Below, in pieces: positions 35,694 to 47,237 of a stretch of DNA of 64,000 nt. The first letter of the stretch is position 1; each line of letters begins with the position of its first letter. Origin of the DNA: Glycine soja. Taxonomy: Eukaryota > Streptophyta > Magnoliopsida > Fabales > Fabaceae. The DNA lies in NCBI RefSeq assembly GCF_004193775.1, contig NC_041021.1, forward strand, positions 13,969,198 through 14,033,197, in the 5' to 3' direction. Position numbers and translations under genes: made by a program. Under the pieces are notes generated by a model. The model had not been told where the DNA came from, did no database searches, and worked only from the letters and a program-made list of their open reading frames with translations.

Positions 35694-38600
35694 TCAAGCG
35701 TAATATCGCTTAACAACATCGGAGTTCACGGGCGAGGGTAACTCCTCGCCATCCATGCTGGTGAGTATTAGAGCACCCCCAGAAAAAGCCCTTTTCACAA
35801 CAAAAGGTCCTTCATAATTCGGGGCCCACTTGCCTCGATTGTCCTTAACAGCGTGGAACATCTTTTTCAGCACAAGGTCCCCCTCGTTGAACTTGCGCGG
35901 GCGTACCTTCTTGTCGAACGCGATCTTTATCCTTTGTTGATATAGGCGCCCATGGCTCATGGCCGTCAAACGTTTACCTTCAATAAGGTTGAGTTGGTCG
36001 TAGCGTGCTTGAGCCCATTCTGACTCTTCTAGGCCTGATTCTGCTATTATCCTCTGAGAAGGAACCTCCACCTCAAATGGGAGTATTGCTTCCATCCCAT
36101 AAACCAAGGAATACGGCGTTGCCCCAGTAGAAGTTCGTACCGAGGTTGTATATCCGTGCAGGGCGAAAGGCAACATCTCATGCCAATCTTTATATGACAC
36201 CATCATCTTCTGAACAATCTTCTTAATATTCTTATTTGTAGCTTCTACAACCCCATTCATCTTCGGTCGATAAGGGGTGGAGTTATGATGCTGAATCTTG
36301 AAATCCTCGCACATTTCCTGCATCATTTTGTTGTTCAGATTGGTGCCATTGTCAGTAATGATCTTCCTAGGGAGTCCGTATCGACAAATCAGCTCCATCT
36401 TTATGAATCTGACCACCACACTTCTTGTGACATTAGTATAAGAAGTCGCTTCGACCCATTTGGTGAAGTAATCTATCGCCACAAGAATGAAGCGGTGACC
36501 ATTCGAAGCTTTGGGTTCGATGGCCCCAATGACATCTATTCCCCACATGGAAAAAGGCCAAGGGGCGGACATAACATTCAGAGGATGTGGCGGAACATTG
36601 ACATTGTCCGCGTATGCCTGACATTTATGACATTTCCTTACACGGGCACAACAATCGCTCTCCATAGTGAGCCAGTAATAACCGGCCCTAAGGATCTTTC
36701 TGGCCATAGCATGTCCATTGGCATGTGTCCCAAATGAACCCCCGTGGATTTCCTCAATCATGAAGTTCGCCTCTTTGGCATCTACGCATCGTAGGAGGGT
36801 CATGTCATGGTTTCGTTTGTACAGGATGGTACCACTCACAAAGAAACCAGTAGCCAATCTCCTTAACGTTCTTTTGTCATTGTGGGAAACCCCTGGTGGA
36901 TATTCTTTGTTCTCGACATATTGCTTGATGTCGAAGTACCATGGTTTCCCATCCTGCTCTTCCTCTATCGCACAATAATGCGCCGGCTTGCCCTGAGATC
37001 TGAATTCGATGTACGGCAGATCCCCGTGTGGGGCGAGTTGAAACATAGATGCCAAGGTGGCTAATGCATTGGCCATTTGATTCTCTTCCCGAGGTATGTG
37101 GTGGAAAGAAATGTCGTCAAAGAACTCGACTAACTTCAAGATGTGAGTTTGATAGGGTATCAACTTCGGATCCCTAGTTTCCCATTCTCCTTTCAACTGG
37201 CGTATCACCAAAGCCGAGTCTCCGTACACTTTGAGCAGCTTCACATCAAAATCAATGGCCGCTTGAATCCCGAGAGCACATGCTTCATATTCGGCCATAT
37301 TGTTGGTACAATCGAAACCTAGCCTGGCCGTGAAAGGAATACACTGATCATCCGGGGATACATGGACTGCCCCTACTCCATGACCCAAAGCATTAGATGC
37401 CCCAGCAAAGCAAACAATCCATTTGTCTATGTCCTCGTGCGTCCGCTTCTCCTCGAACAGGGCCATGATATCTTCATCTGGGAACTTAGGGTGCATCAGC
37501 CGATAATTCTGGAGGGGTTGCTGGGCCAAATAAACTGCCAAGGCGCTTCCCTTTACTGCCTTTTGGGTGACGTACACGATATCGAATTCAGATAGTAGTA
37601 CCTGCCACCTAGCGATTCGTCCCGTGAGGGCCGGTTTCTCAAAGATGTATTTCACGGTATCCATTTTGGAAATAAGCCACATGGTATGGCTGAGCATGTA
37701 CTGCCTAAGCCGATGTGATGCCCATACCAGAGCACAACATGTCCTTTCCAGCATTGAGTAATTCATCTCACATGCGGTAAACTTCTTGCTTAGATAGTAA
37801 ATGGCTTGTTCCTTTTTCCCAGAATCATCGGGCTGACCCAACACGCACCCCATAGACTCGTCCAACACAGTCATGTACAGGAAAAGAGGTCTTCCTGTTA
37901 CAGGTGGCATGAGCACCGGGGGGTTTGCGAGACTCTGTTTGATCTTCTCGAAGGCCTCTTGGCAGTCGTTGTTCCACAGGACCACCTGGTTCTTACGTAA
38001 AAGCTTGAAAATGGGCTCACATGTAGGGGTGAGTTGCGAGATAAATCTCACGATATAATTCAACCTGCCCAAGAAACCTGGAACCTGCTTCTCCGTGCGT
38101 GGTTCTGACATTTCTAGAATTGCCTTCACTTTCTCGGGATCTATCTCTATCCCTTTCTGACTTACGATAAATCCCAGCAACTTCCCCGACTTTACCCCGA
38201 AGGTGCACTTGGTTGGGTTTAGCTTCAATTGGTATTTCCGCAACCTTCCGAACAACTTACGCAGATTGACGAGGTGTTCGTCCTCAGTTCGAGATTTGGC
38301 AATCATGTCATCTACGTAGACCTCTATCTCCTTATGCATCATGTCATGGAACAATGCTACCATGGCACGCTAATAGGTTGCCCCAGCATTTTTCAGCCCG
38401 AAGGCCATCACTTTATAGCAGAATGTTCCCCGTAGGGTGACGAAAGTGGTCTTCTCTACATCTTCGGGTGCCATCTTTATTTGATTATACCTCGAGAAAC
38501 CGTCCATAAATGAGAAAAGGGCGAACTTAGCTGTATTATCTACCAATATATCAATGTGTGGCAGAGGAAAATTGTCTGTAGGACTGGCTCGGTTTAAGTC

Positions 38601-39144
38601 CCGATAGTCTACACACATTCGCACCTTGCCGTCCTTTTTCGGGACCGAGACAATATTGGCCACCCACTCCGGGTATCGAGCTACAGCTAAGAAACCCACA
38701 TCGAACTGCTTTCTTACTTCTTCTTTGATTTTTAAAGACATCTCGGGCCTCATCCTTCGTAGCTTTTGCTTAACTGGGGAAGACCCAGGATTCAATGGCA
38801 ACTTATGTTGCACAATGTCGGAGTCCAGACCAGGCATGTCTTGGTACGACCACGCAAAGACGTCTTGATATTCTTCAAGAAGGGTTATCAAGCCTTGGCG
38901 GATAGGTGCGGTCATACCGGTTCCTACTTTTACTTCTTTCTTTCCCTCTCCGGTCCCTAAGTTCACCAGTTGGGTTTCTTCTTGGTAAGGCTTCATTTCT
39001 CGTTCTTCCTGAGCAATCAACCTCTCCAACTTTGGTAAAAGGACGTCCTCTTCCTCTTCTTCGTTCATCGTTTGGCTTACATCTCGGTCGAAATCGATCG
39101 TCAAACCCTCGTTGTTAGAATCCTCAAAGAATCGACCCTCATAT
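35694..39144 (-). pseudogene. Ogre-like pol: RT, two RNase H domains, integrase
   Basis: One frame on the minus strand, interrupted only by TAG at 38,370-38,372 inside RT, just before the conserved RAM block. RT is otherwise complete (FMDGFSRYNQI; YVDD at 38,318-38,307). An RT-linked RNase H and a second, archaeal-type RNase H follow, the latter a Tat-lineage trait. In the second, the first and last catalytic Asp are lost: FAGASN (GCT at 37,404-37,406) and MANALA (AAT at 37,068-37,070). Integrase has its H2C2 finger and an intact D,D(35)E triad (GID, TDN, VEA), and ends with a GPF-type module (YEGPFVVKR). It would act in cDNA synthesis and insertion. The RT stop and RNase H changes make it inactive. 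Confidence 0.92.
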
Positions 39145-39295
39145 CTATACCAATCAAGACGAAAGAAACAAAAGCATGCAAAATGATATGAGAAAAGGTG
39201 GGATTGCAAGAACAGATGAAACAAGATCTCTTTGTTTATTTAATAAGGTAGGTTTCGCAAAACAAGAAAGAAAGGAAACTATAGCCTCTAATTAC
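39145..39295 (-). other. Probable 151-bp intron between protease and RT
   Basis: On the minus strand it starts GTAATT at 39,295 and ends TTGGTATAG at 39,145, after a pyrimidine-rich stretch. Unspliced, the protease frame stops at TAA 39,292-39,294, using the first bases of this segment. Spliced, the protease frame passes without shift into the RT frame. An intron at this place is an established feature of Ogre elements; the exact borders are my inference. Confidence 0.75.
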
Positions 39296-42200
39296 ATTGA
39301 ATCAGCGGTATAGACCTCTGACTGGCTTATCACGCGCCAGTTTCCCACTTGGGAATCGGGATGGCATGGCCGCACGAAACTTGGCGGGTCTTGAGGGAAC
39401 TCCTCTCCGATTGCTGCCACCTTTTCGTCGAACATGATTCCGGCACTGGTGAAACACTGGCTAACATGGCCGGGTCATGTCTTATCCGCCCAGAATCTTG
39501 ACGGCGCATTCCTCCTTCCTGGCATCCCGGGTTCATACCCCAATCCATACTTGTACGGATTTCCCCTAATATCGACTACGTCGGCATTCCCGAGGCCGTC
39601 CTTGCCTAGACCCATTCCGGGCTCATATCCGTGCTTGAGCATCACCCGTGCCACCACTATGGTCGCATTAGAGAGAGAAGGTAGTTGCGGGCTCGTCTCC
39701 ACAGAGGCACTACTCACCACCTCGAAAGATTTGAAAGTTGTTTCCAATGATTCTTCCACTGCTTCTACGTATGGTGCGGAAGAGGGACAGCTCACCAACA
39801 TATCCTCTTCACTCGACCCTATCACTAAAAGTCCACCAACTACGAACTTAAACTTCTGGTGAAGCGTTGAAGGGACCACTCCCAGCGCATGAATCCAAGG
39901 TCTCCCCAAGAGGCAGCTATAGGCGGGATTTATGTCCATTACTTGAAACACCACATTGCAAGTGTAGGGGCCTATCTGAATGGGAATGTCGATTTCCCCC
40001 ATCACTTCCCGCCAAGTACCATCAAAGGCTCGTACCACCATCGAACTTGGTTTTAAACGTGACGCACTAAAAGGAAGCTTTTCCAAGGTGGTCTTTGGCA
40101 TCACATTTAAACTCGATCCATTGTCGATAAGTACCTTTGCAATGACATGGTCCATACATCTCACTGAAACATGTAGAGCCTTGTTGTGTCCTCTCCCCTC
40201 AACGGGAATCTCTTCTTCCGCAAACGCGATATAATTGTTGGTGGTTATATGATTAACGATGCCTTCAAAACTCTCCACTGAGATATCGTGTGCTACATGG
40301 GCATCGTTGAGGACCTTTATCAACAGCGCACGATGAGGTTCGGAGTTTATGAGCAGTTCAAGCAAAGCGATCCTTGCTGGAGTTTTATTTAGTTGCTCAA
40401 CTACCTTAAACTCGCTTTGTTGGATGAGGCGAAGGAACTCATGACCCTCTTCCAAAGTCACCGTTTTTCCTTCTTTCTTTTCAGCCCCCTTTACCACCAG
40501 AGGATCCACTTCTTTTGAGGGGGTGGCTACGTCTGTGGGCTCTTGGACCACGGGCGCTTTCCCTTTGGAGGGCAATTCCGCCGAGTGAAGGGGAGCGAAC
40601 ACCCGGTGATGTTGGTCACCTTGGCTGACAGGGAGTCAACTTCGGTTGCAACTCTTTCTCCAAATGCGGGAGGGGTATACTTCCACGGAACGACCTTATT
40701 GCTTTGATATGCAAACGGCGTCGGCTTGGGCGCTGTCCGAGGGTATATGGGCATGGAGTCGGTCCCTTTCCTAGTAAAACATATCACTAGGGCTTTGGGG
40801 ATTGGGGGAACCTTCTTTTCTTCCGACTGCATGCAAATCTGTGGTTCTTCCCTCCCTCCTTTAGACACTTCAAGCTGCCCCCAGTCCATGAGCCGCTGAA
40901 GCAATTCTTCCATAGCGAGACAGGTTTCCATGTCGTGTGACTCCCCGAAGTGAAACAAACATTCATCCCTTTCGTCTCCGCCACAGGAGACCATGCATGC
41001 CGCTTGCAGCAACTGTTAGATGAAGCGTCTAGAAGTAGTCACCTCTTCTAATCTCTTTGCCCGTGATGGCCCATCCTCTTCGATGGCGTTTACACTAGCC
41101 CCTCCATGACTGGCTAGTGGGTTGGTTTTAACGTTGGGGCCCTCCTCTTGGAATGATAGCCAGCCGGCATTAATCAAGTGCTGCACCTTATACTTGAACG
41201 GGAGGCACAAGTCAATGTTGTGTCTGGGAGCTCCACTATGGTATGCACACTTGGCATTCGAGTTGTACCACTTGGGGTATGGTGGCTGGAGGACCTTCCC
41301 GGGTATGGCCACCACCAAATGATTCTCCAATAATGAAGGCCACAACTCGGAGTATGCCATGGGAATAGGAGAGAAATCATCTTTCGGGGGTGGGCGCCGT
41401 GCATTATTATAGTTCGTGCCAGGAGCTGTATTATTGACTGGCCGGGGAGTGGCTGGAGCTGTGTGTTGGGCCGGTGTTCTTTCTGCTGCGGGTGGTCCTT
41501 TCACTTGAGTTGGGAGGGAACTCCCGGCTCGGATTGAAAAATTCGGGGGATTGGGCTGGTATGAGCTTTGGATATTTTAGGGTGCTTTCATCCACGTTGG
41601 GGCGGTGGTGACCGCGTGGGTATCTCCTTCCTTTTTCCTCGCGCCCACCACTAGGGCTCTTCTATTGTTGTTGGGGGCCACATTGGAGGCATATTCGAAC
41701 TTGCCTTTTCTCAGTCCGGATTCAATTCTTTCTCCGGCGAAGATGAGATCCGCAAAGTTAGCTGGCATGTATCCTATCAACTTTTCATAGTAGAATGTGG
41801 GCAACGTATCTACCATAATTGAGATCATCTCCCTCTCCGTCATGGGCGGGACGACTTGGGCTGCGAGATCTCTCCACCTTTGGGCATATTCTTTAATGGA
41901 CTCATGTTCTCGCTTGGTTATACTCTGAAGTTGGTTCCGATCGGGAGCCATATCCATATTGTATTGGTACTGCCTAATGAAGGCAGTTGCCAAATCTTTC
42001 CATGATCGGATCTGAGAAGCTTCCATATTGGTATACCATGCCACTGCTGCTCCGGCCAAGCTGTCTTGAAAGAAATGCACCAACAGCTTTTCGTCTACAG
42101 AATACGCCCCCATCTTTCGGCAATACATCCAAAGATGCTTTTTTGGACATGTCCTCCCTTTGTACTTATCAAAATCTGGTACTTTGAACTTGGGAGGGAT

Positions 42201-42794
42201 GACGATGTCAGGTACCAGACATAGGTCTGCTAAATCCGAGAACGGGTAATTGTCGAGGCCCTCTACCGCTCTTAGCCTCTCTTCAAGTGAATCAATCTTT
42301 CCCTTATCTTTTGCGAAGGGAACGGATTCTTTTACGGGTGCGGGTGAAGACGGGACATGGCGTACTATGTTTGGTTGGGGTAATTCATGGGGGGGCGGAT
42401 CTTTGAGGGGAAGCAGAGGGCCTAGATGGGCATCTCCTTCATCATCTTCTTGCAGGGGATAGTCGGCGTAAGGAGGGAGTTGCCCCTCGAAGGTAGGGGC
42501 TTGGCTCAAATCTTTCGGAGCGGCACAGGGAGTGAAGTCCGAAGGCAAGCCATAAGGGTAAGCTTGCGGACTATACCTCCGACCGAACACTGTCATATTT
42601 CTATCTCGGCCCAAGTTTATTGCGGGCTGTAGCACCGGTTCCGCTTCCCTAGTTGTATTGGAGGCGGTCGCCGTGGCATTATCCTCTATAGTTTTCTGGA
42701 GTTTTAGCATGGCCTCCGTGATAGAAGCCATTTGATCTTTTAAGGCCGATAGGTCGGCCTTCATCTGTTCTTGCACACCCTTTTCATTATCCAT
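39296..42794 (-). pseudogene. Ogre-like gag-protease with G-patch
   Basis: Gag starts at ATG 42,794 with a coiled coil, then a Pro-rich part. The Retrotrans_gag core follows at about residues 205-330 (WMYCRKMGAYS, FFQDSLAGAAVAWY, QYNMDMAPDRNQL). After TAA at 41,577-41,579 the same frame goes on with the CAYHSGAPRHN...C zinc-like motif, and after TAA at 41,016-41,018 with a further conserved block. Near 40,600 the frame shifts. The next frame holds the aspartic protease (VLIDNGSSLNVMP, Asp codon at about 40,125) and a G-patch (KHGYEPGMGLGKDGLG), then TGA at 39,475-39,477 and a conserved tail to the intron. The three nonsense codons fit C-to-T changes in CAA, CAA/CAG and CGA. Normally this gives capsid and protease; here it is broken. 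Confidence 0.88.
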
Positions 42795-43032
42795 TTTTCT
42801 GGATCGAGTGTTATAGGGGTGCCTTTGCGCTTTCTTAGTTATGGTGAGTTCCCTAAAGAAACAAACAACGGTGAGTATGCCACCAAAACATGAATATGCA
42901 AATGAAGGATCGGAACACTTGGATCCACCTCAAGGTTTTTTTAGATAACGTGATGAGTTCAGAACTTCTCGTTTTATAAAAAGAACAAAGCTTTTATCTA
43001 GCCAAGATTATACAAAAGTGTTACAATAGAAC
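42795..43032 (-). other. Spacer between ORF1 and gag, possible splice acceptor
   Basis: On the minus strand, TTGTTTGTTTCTTTAG near 42,853-42,868 looks like a 3' splice site. In-frame codons from there run into the gag ATG (a TRSRK-type basic stretch). A spliced gag start is possible; no donor was chosen. Confidence 0.35.
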
Positions 43033-44901
43033 CTAACGGTTTCTAATTATGTGGGCCATCAAATCTATCATGTGTTGACAGTAATTGATTAGCCCGTGAA
43101 TTTCCTCAGGGGCTGTACACACTTCAGCGATAGCTTTTGCTTTGGCTAGTAGTCGCAGGAGGTCTCGACTTCCATTCAAGGTCAAGGCGAATCTATCCTT
43201 CCACATAGTCGCTTCTTGATGCAATGCATCAATCACCCTCCCTCTTGCTTCCTTTTCGGCATACACTTGTGCGAAATCTTCTACTAGCTTTTGTTCATGG
43301 GTCACAGACTGATTTAACTCTTCCTTGTACTGCCCTATGATAGCTAGCATGCTTTGCTCCGTGGCTTCCAAGTGTTGAGCCAAATTCCTCTTGGATCTTG
43401 CGCAAGCAGCTAATTCTTCTTTTAAGATCATGCCATGTACCCGTGACTGGTCTCTTTCCTCTCTCCGGAGCTTGAGCTCATTGTTGCTACCCCACAAAGC
43501 TCCTCGGAATTTATCTCGGCCATGTTCCTCCCTGCGGGCCCTTTTGGTTTCTTGTTCAAGGGCTCTTGCAGTGGCCGCGTTTTCCTCTCGTAACTCGGTG
43601 CACTCTTTCCGAATGTTTGTAGCGGCTAACTTGAACTTTTCTTTGGCGAGTCTTGCCTTCCCTAGCTCTAATTTTAGAGCTTGGACTTCTTCATCTTCCT
43701 CAAGAGCTTCGAAGTTCTCTTCATTGATAACTTTCAACTTGGAGATCCAATCTAACCCTCGCGTATGAACTCTTAGCCATCCATGATAACCAGCAATAAC
43801 GCCATTACGGATGCCCCTAAGCTCTTTGTCTTTCCTCAACGGACTTCTCCACGCCTTGTGGACTCTTTGTATAACCTTGAGACTTTGCGCGCCGAAATCT
43901 CTCACAAGGAAAGGCGAGAGGCTCTCTTCCGTTGGTGCTCCCCTCATGGGGTACCCTAGTTGTCTTATGGCAAGTGCGGGATTATAGTTAATACAACCCC
44001 TCGTCCCTATCAACGGAACATTAGGATAGTCCCCACATGAGAAAAGAATTCCCTCCTTTCCTTCCTTCCATCGAGGAAACCAATTGATTGCGCTACCTCC
44101 TATCCCAGCCAAGTGTCGGTCCCAATCGACTCTTCTTTTTTCGATGCACGAGCGATAACTTTGAAGCGGACACGGGTGTCTTACGTCTTGTTGGAATAGG
44201 TGCGAAACCAACCACACACAGAGAGCGAGTAAGCAACAGACAATCCGTGCGCTGTTCTTCTCGCACCTTCGGTCAAAGGTATCAAATAAGTCTGCCAAGA
44301 TAGCCACCACTGGACTCTCCTTGCCATGGTGATATGCAAGGAAAGCATCAATTGCGGCTAGGTCCACCAAACCGTCCACGTTTGGAAGGAGGACAACCCC
44401 AAAGATCAGCAAAGCTAGTATATCCGCAAACGGGACCCATTTCTCTTGGCTCGCCATATCCCTTACCTTGCCTTCCAAGTATTTCCGCGGCAGGCCCACT
44501 ACACCGTTCCGAGTTTGCTTCATGCGGTCCAACTCTTTTGCCGAATCTCCGACCACAGCTGCAATCTTACTCAAGGAGGGAAGAAACCCGGAGAAAAGAT
44601 ATGGTTTCCTTCCCCCAAGAGGGCATTCTAATATCTCCTCAAACTCTTCAACACTCGGTACCATTTGGAAGTCCCCAAACGTGAAGCATCTCAACGGCTG
44701 GTCATAGTATTGGGCAAGGGATACAACAGCTTCCGTAAATACCTCCACTGCGGTCAAATCCAAGATCTTTCCGTATACTTTGCGGAAGGCTTGCCTTTGG
44801 AAGGGTCCCATCAACTGTCCCAACTCCTTAAGGCTGGTGACATCTAGACTCTTAATCTTGACTTGGTAAAATCTTTTGCCGTTTTGATTTGTCCCCATCA
44901 T
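43033..44901 (-). CDS. Ogre ORF1, DUF7745-type protein with coiled coil (622 aa)
   Basis: This is an intact frame from ATG 44,901 (a second ATG follows at once) to 43,033. The first ~390 residues match the plant retroelement family annotated as DUF7745: LGQLMGPFQRQAFRKVYG near residue 26, FTFGDFQMVPSVEEFEEIL near 93, LLIFGVVLLPN near 170, DRHLAGI and RGCINYNP farther on. Residues ~410-560 form a long charged coiled coil (EVQALKLELGKARLAKEKF). ORF1 upstream of gag is typical of Ogre elements. Its function is unknown; the coiled coil suggests self-assembly or protein binding. It is the only long frame in the element without a stop. Confidence 0.85.
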   Translation of the reverse strand: MMGTNQNGKRFYQVKIKSLDVTSLKELGQLMGPFQRQAFRKVYGKILDLTAVEVFTEAVVSLAQYYDQPLRCFTFGDFQMVPSVEEFEEILECPLGGRKPYLFSGFLPSLSKIAAVVGDSAKELDRMKQTRNGVVGLPRKYLEGKVRDMASQEKWVPFADILALLIFGVVLLPNVDGLVDLAAIDAFLAYHHGKESPVVAILADLFDTFDRRCEKNSARIVCCLLALCVWLVSHLFQQDVRHPCPLQSYRSCIEKRRVDWDRHLAGIGGSAINWFPRWKEGKEGILFSCGDYPNVPLIGTRGCINYNPALAIRQLGYPMRGAPTEESLSPFLVRDFGAQSLKVIQRVHKAWRSPLRKDKELRGIRNGVIAGYHGWLRVHTRGLDWISKLKVINEENFEALEEDEEVQALKLELGKARLAKEKFKLAATNIRKECTELREENAATARALEQETKRARREEHGRDKFRGALWGSNNELKLRREERDQSRVHGMILKEELAACARSKRNLAQHLEATEQSMLAIIGQYKEELNQSVTHEQKLVEDFAQVYAEKEARGRVIDALHQEATMWKDRFALTLNGSRDLLRLLAKAKAIAEVCTAPEEIHGLINYCQHMIDLMAHIIRNR

Positions 44902-45585
44902 TTACCTAAAAAAAGGGTGGATCAAGACTCCGATATGAATGATGCAATGCGTATGCATGAAATGGAAACAAAACACAAGGGTAATTTACATATACGAGAC
45001 CAAAAAAGACCCATCTTTATAATACTACGTTTTAGGCATTATGGCGCCTCAACATATGTATTAAAAAGTGACATATTACTCTAGAAAGAACCAAATACCA
45101 CTAGCAAAACTACATTTTATGTGCTATTTGCAGAGAAATGCATGAGAACAAAGGCACGGAGCGTGTTTGCTCTTTTCCCCTATTTGGGAACCTATAGGAC
45201 AATATCTAGGGGTTTCTAATAACTACTCCCAACAATTCATAACTCACATGGCTGCTTTCTAGAGGTATCATCACTCAAGATAATAATATTGTGGCGGTAT
45301 GGAATACCAGCGACAACATATTATAAAGAGAGAAAGCTCTAGACGAGGTTTCACTATTATCAAGCAAGTCGGAGACCTAGCATGATGATAGATTCACCTC
45401 CACTCCTTAGATTCCCATGAACCCGGGTATAGGGCCCCTTTTTTACTCAAACCCGTGGGTGCTTAGAATGCAGTGTAAAGAATGTGAAATAGACAACAGT
45501 TATTAACATTTTACACAGTTCAACAAATGCACACACAAAGTTTCACAATTCCACAATTCCTTAAAATAGGCCTAACTCACAAAAA
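44902..45585 (-). repeat. Leader of the Ogre-like element
   Basis: Non-coding, between primer site and ORF1. About 45,230-45,440 matches the leader of the decayed copy at 5,230-5,480. Confidence 0.75.
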
Positions 45586-45604
45586 GTCCCCAGTGGAGTC
45601 GCCA
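45586..45604 (-). other. Primer-binding site of the Ogre-like element
   Basis: On the minus strand TGGCGACTCCACTGGGGAC, two bases inside the 5' LTR end. It is identical to the site at 5,020-5,038. Confidence 0.8.
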
Positions 45605-45606
45605 AC

Positions 45607-47232
45607 TGTCGCAACATGCCCTTTTGCGGGCGAGCGAAGCGAGGCTCACGGGTGCGCTTTCCAAAGGAGGAAAGATGCGCAGAGTCGCCACCAACGTTTA
45701 TTTGTGGAAAACGTCGGAAAAACCGAAGGAAACCGGTCAAAACGAAAATTCTAAGTTCGGGAGTTGTATTTATGTTTGAGGAAGGTATTAGCACCTCTCA
45801 CGTTTGTCTCAAAGGACAACAGCCTATTTTTTTAGAATTGTGAAATTGTGTTATCTTACCTTTTATTTCTTTTTTATTTTTTGAGGTCGACAAAAGCGGG
45901 GTTTTTGCTCCTACGTACCCTCCATCGAAGAGGAAATCAGACCTACGTAGTTCTTTCTTAAGAGTGAATCAAGCGATTCTTTTTACTTGGAAAGTGATCA
46001 TTTTAAGGCGTTGGACCTTGAAAATGATCCATTTACTTGGTAAGATAAACTGAGATATTGAACTTTTCAAATCCTTTTTTAGTGATTTTTTGTGGACGAG
46101 CTTGACTTGGCAGATTGATTTTAGCCTTAATTTCACTTTAGTTATTAGTCAATTCAATTAAGAATGAGAAATCCCAAAGAGAACACGTTCGATTGATTTT
46201 TTTCGCTTTACTTTACTAAAAGGTATTTTTTTATTATTATATTATTATTTTACCTCTTTTTTGATTTCCAACGTAGTTATGGCACGACCGAACGGTCGGA
46301 ATTCATTTTAACAGAAATTAACGGATGTTACAAATCAAATGATTGGTGGAATTTTATTTTATTTTTTGATTAGGAGAGAAATGACTTAAATAAATGACTG
46401 AAGCACGTCAAAAGGGGGTATGGAAAGTAAATGAAAACAAGAATAAAAGTACATGAAACAAATGGGGACCACCACGGGTACATAGAATGAATTGAAAAGC
46501 TCGGTTTGGGGTACTTACCGATTGAAGACCGAAGAAAACGAAGAACGAACGATGAATGTCGAAGAACGGTTGAAAATCTTCGCGTAATTACCCACGAAAA
46601 CGTTACGGAAATGTTATGGAAGCGCCTCGGCTTGGATTTTCTTCACAGAAACAATTTTCCTCAGCAATTTCAAGAGAATACGAAGTGCCAAGAAGGCTGA
46701 ACCCCTTCCTTCTTCATTCCTCCCCCTATTTATAGAAAAATAGGGGAGGAGCTTGCCACCCAGGCGAGCCCAGGCGAGCCAGGTTGCTTCCTCTAGAAGC
46801 AACTGCCTTCTGGAGGAAGAATTTGGAAGGCCCAAGTGGGCCTGGTTGCTATTTACACCCCCTTTTTTACTAAATACACCCATCTTTGCTTTTTTTGGTG
46901 ATTCTTTTTCCGTAACGTTACGAAACTTTACGAATTTTGTAACGATACTTATTTTCTTTCCGTAAGGCTATGGAACCTTACGGATCATGTATTTACTCTT
47001 TTTTAGCTTTCGAAGAAGTTACGGAAACTCACGGATTGCGTAACAATACTTCCTTTTGGTTTCCGCCACATTACGGAATTTCACGGATCGCGTAACCATG
47101 CTTTCTTTTGATTTCCGGCGCGTCTCGGGACTTCACACATTGTGAAACAAAGGGTGTTAAGTACTTCAAAGCGGTCAATCAAAGGTTGCATGCCATCAAG
47201 CAATAGTCCCTGGACGAAATTAGGGTATGACA
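45607..47232 (-). repeat. 5' LTR of the Ogre-like element
   Basis: 1,626 bp, with the same ends as the 3' LTR. It has small indels relative to it, including a changed GGCGAGC block near 46,757-46,780. It is presumed to hold the element promoter; several short frames across it are not genes. Confidence 0.92.
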
Positions 47233-47237
47233 GATGC

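Larger units (their letters stand above)
27464..47237 (-). mobile_element. Nearly complete Ogre-like (Tat lineage) gypsy element, 19,764 bp
   Basis: The element spans 27,469-47,232 with the target duplication GATGC on both sides (27,464-27,468 and 47,233-47,237). It is read on the minus strand: 5' LTR, primer site, ORF1, gag-protease, intron, RT/RNase H/integrase, a further ORF, a 102-bp tandem array, polypurine tract and 3' LTR. Great length, ORF1 before gag, an intron before RT and a tandem-rich 3' region are described traits of Ogre elements. It is inserted in the leader of the Tekay-like gypsy. Five nonsense stops and one frameshift disable it; it may still be mobilised in trans, which cannot be judged here. 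Confidence 0.92.
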
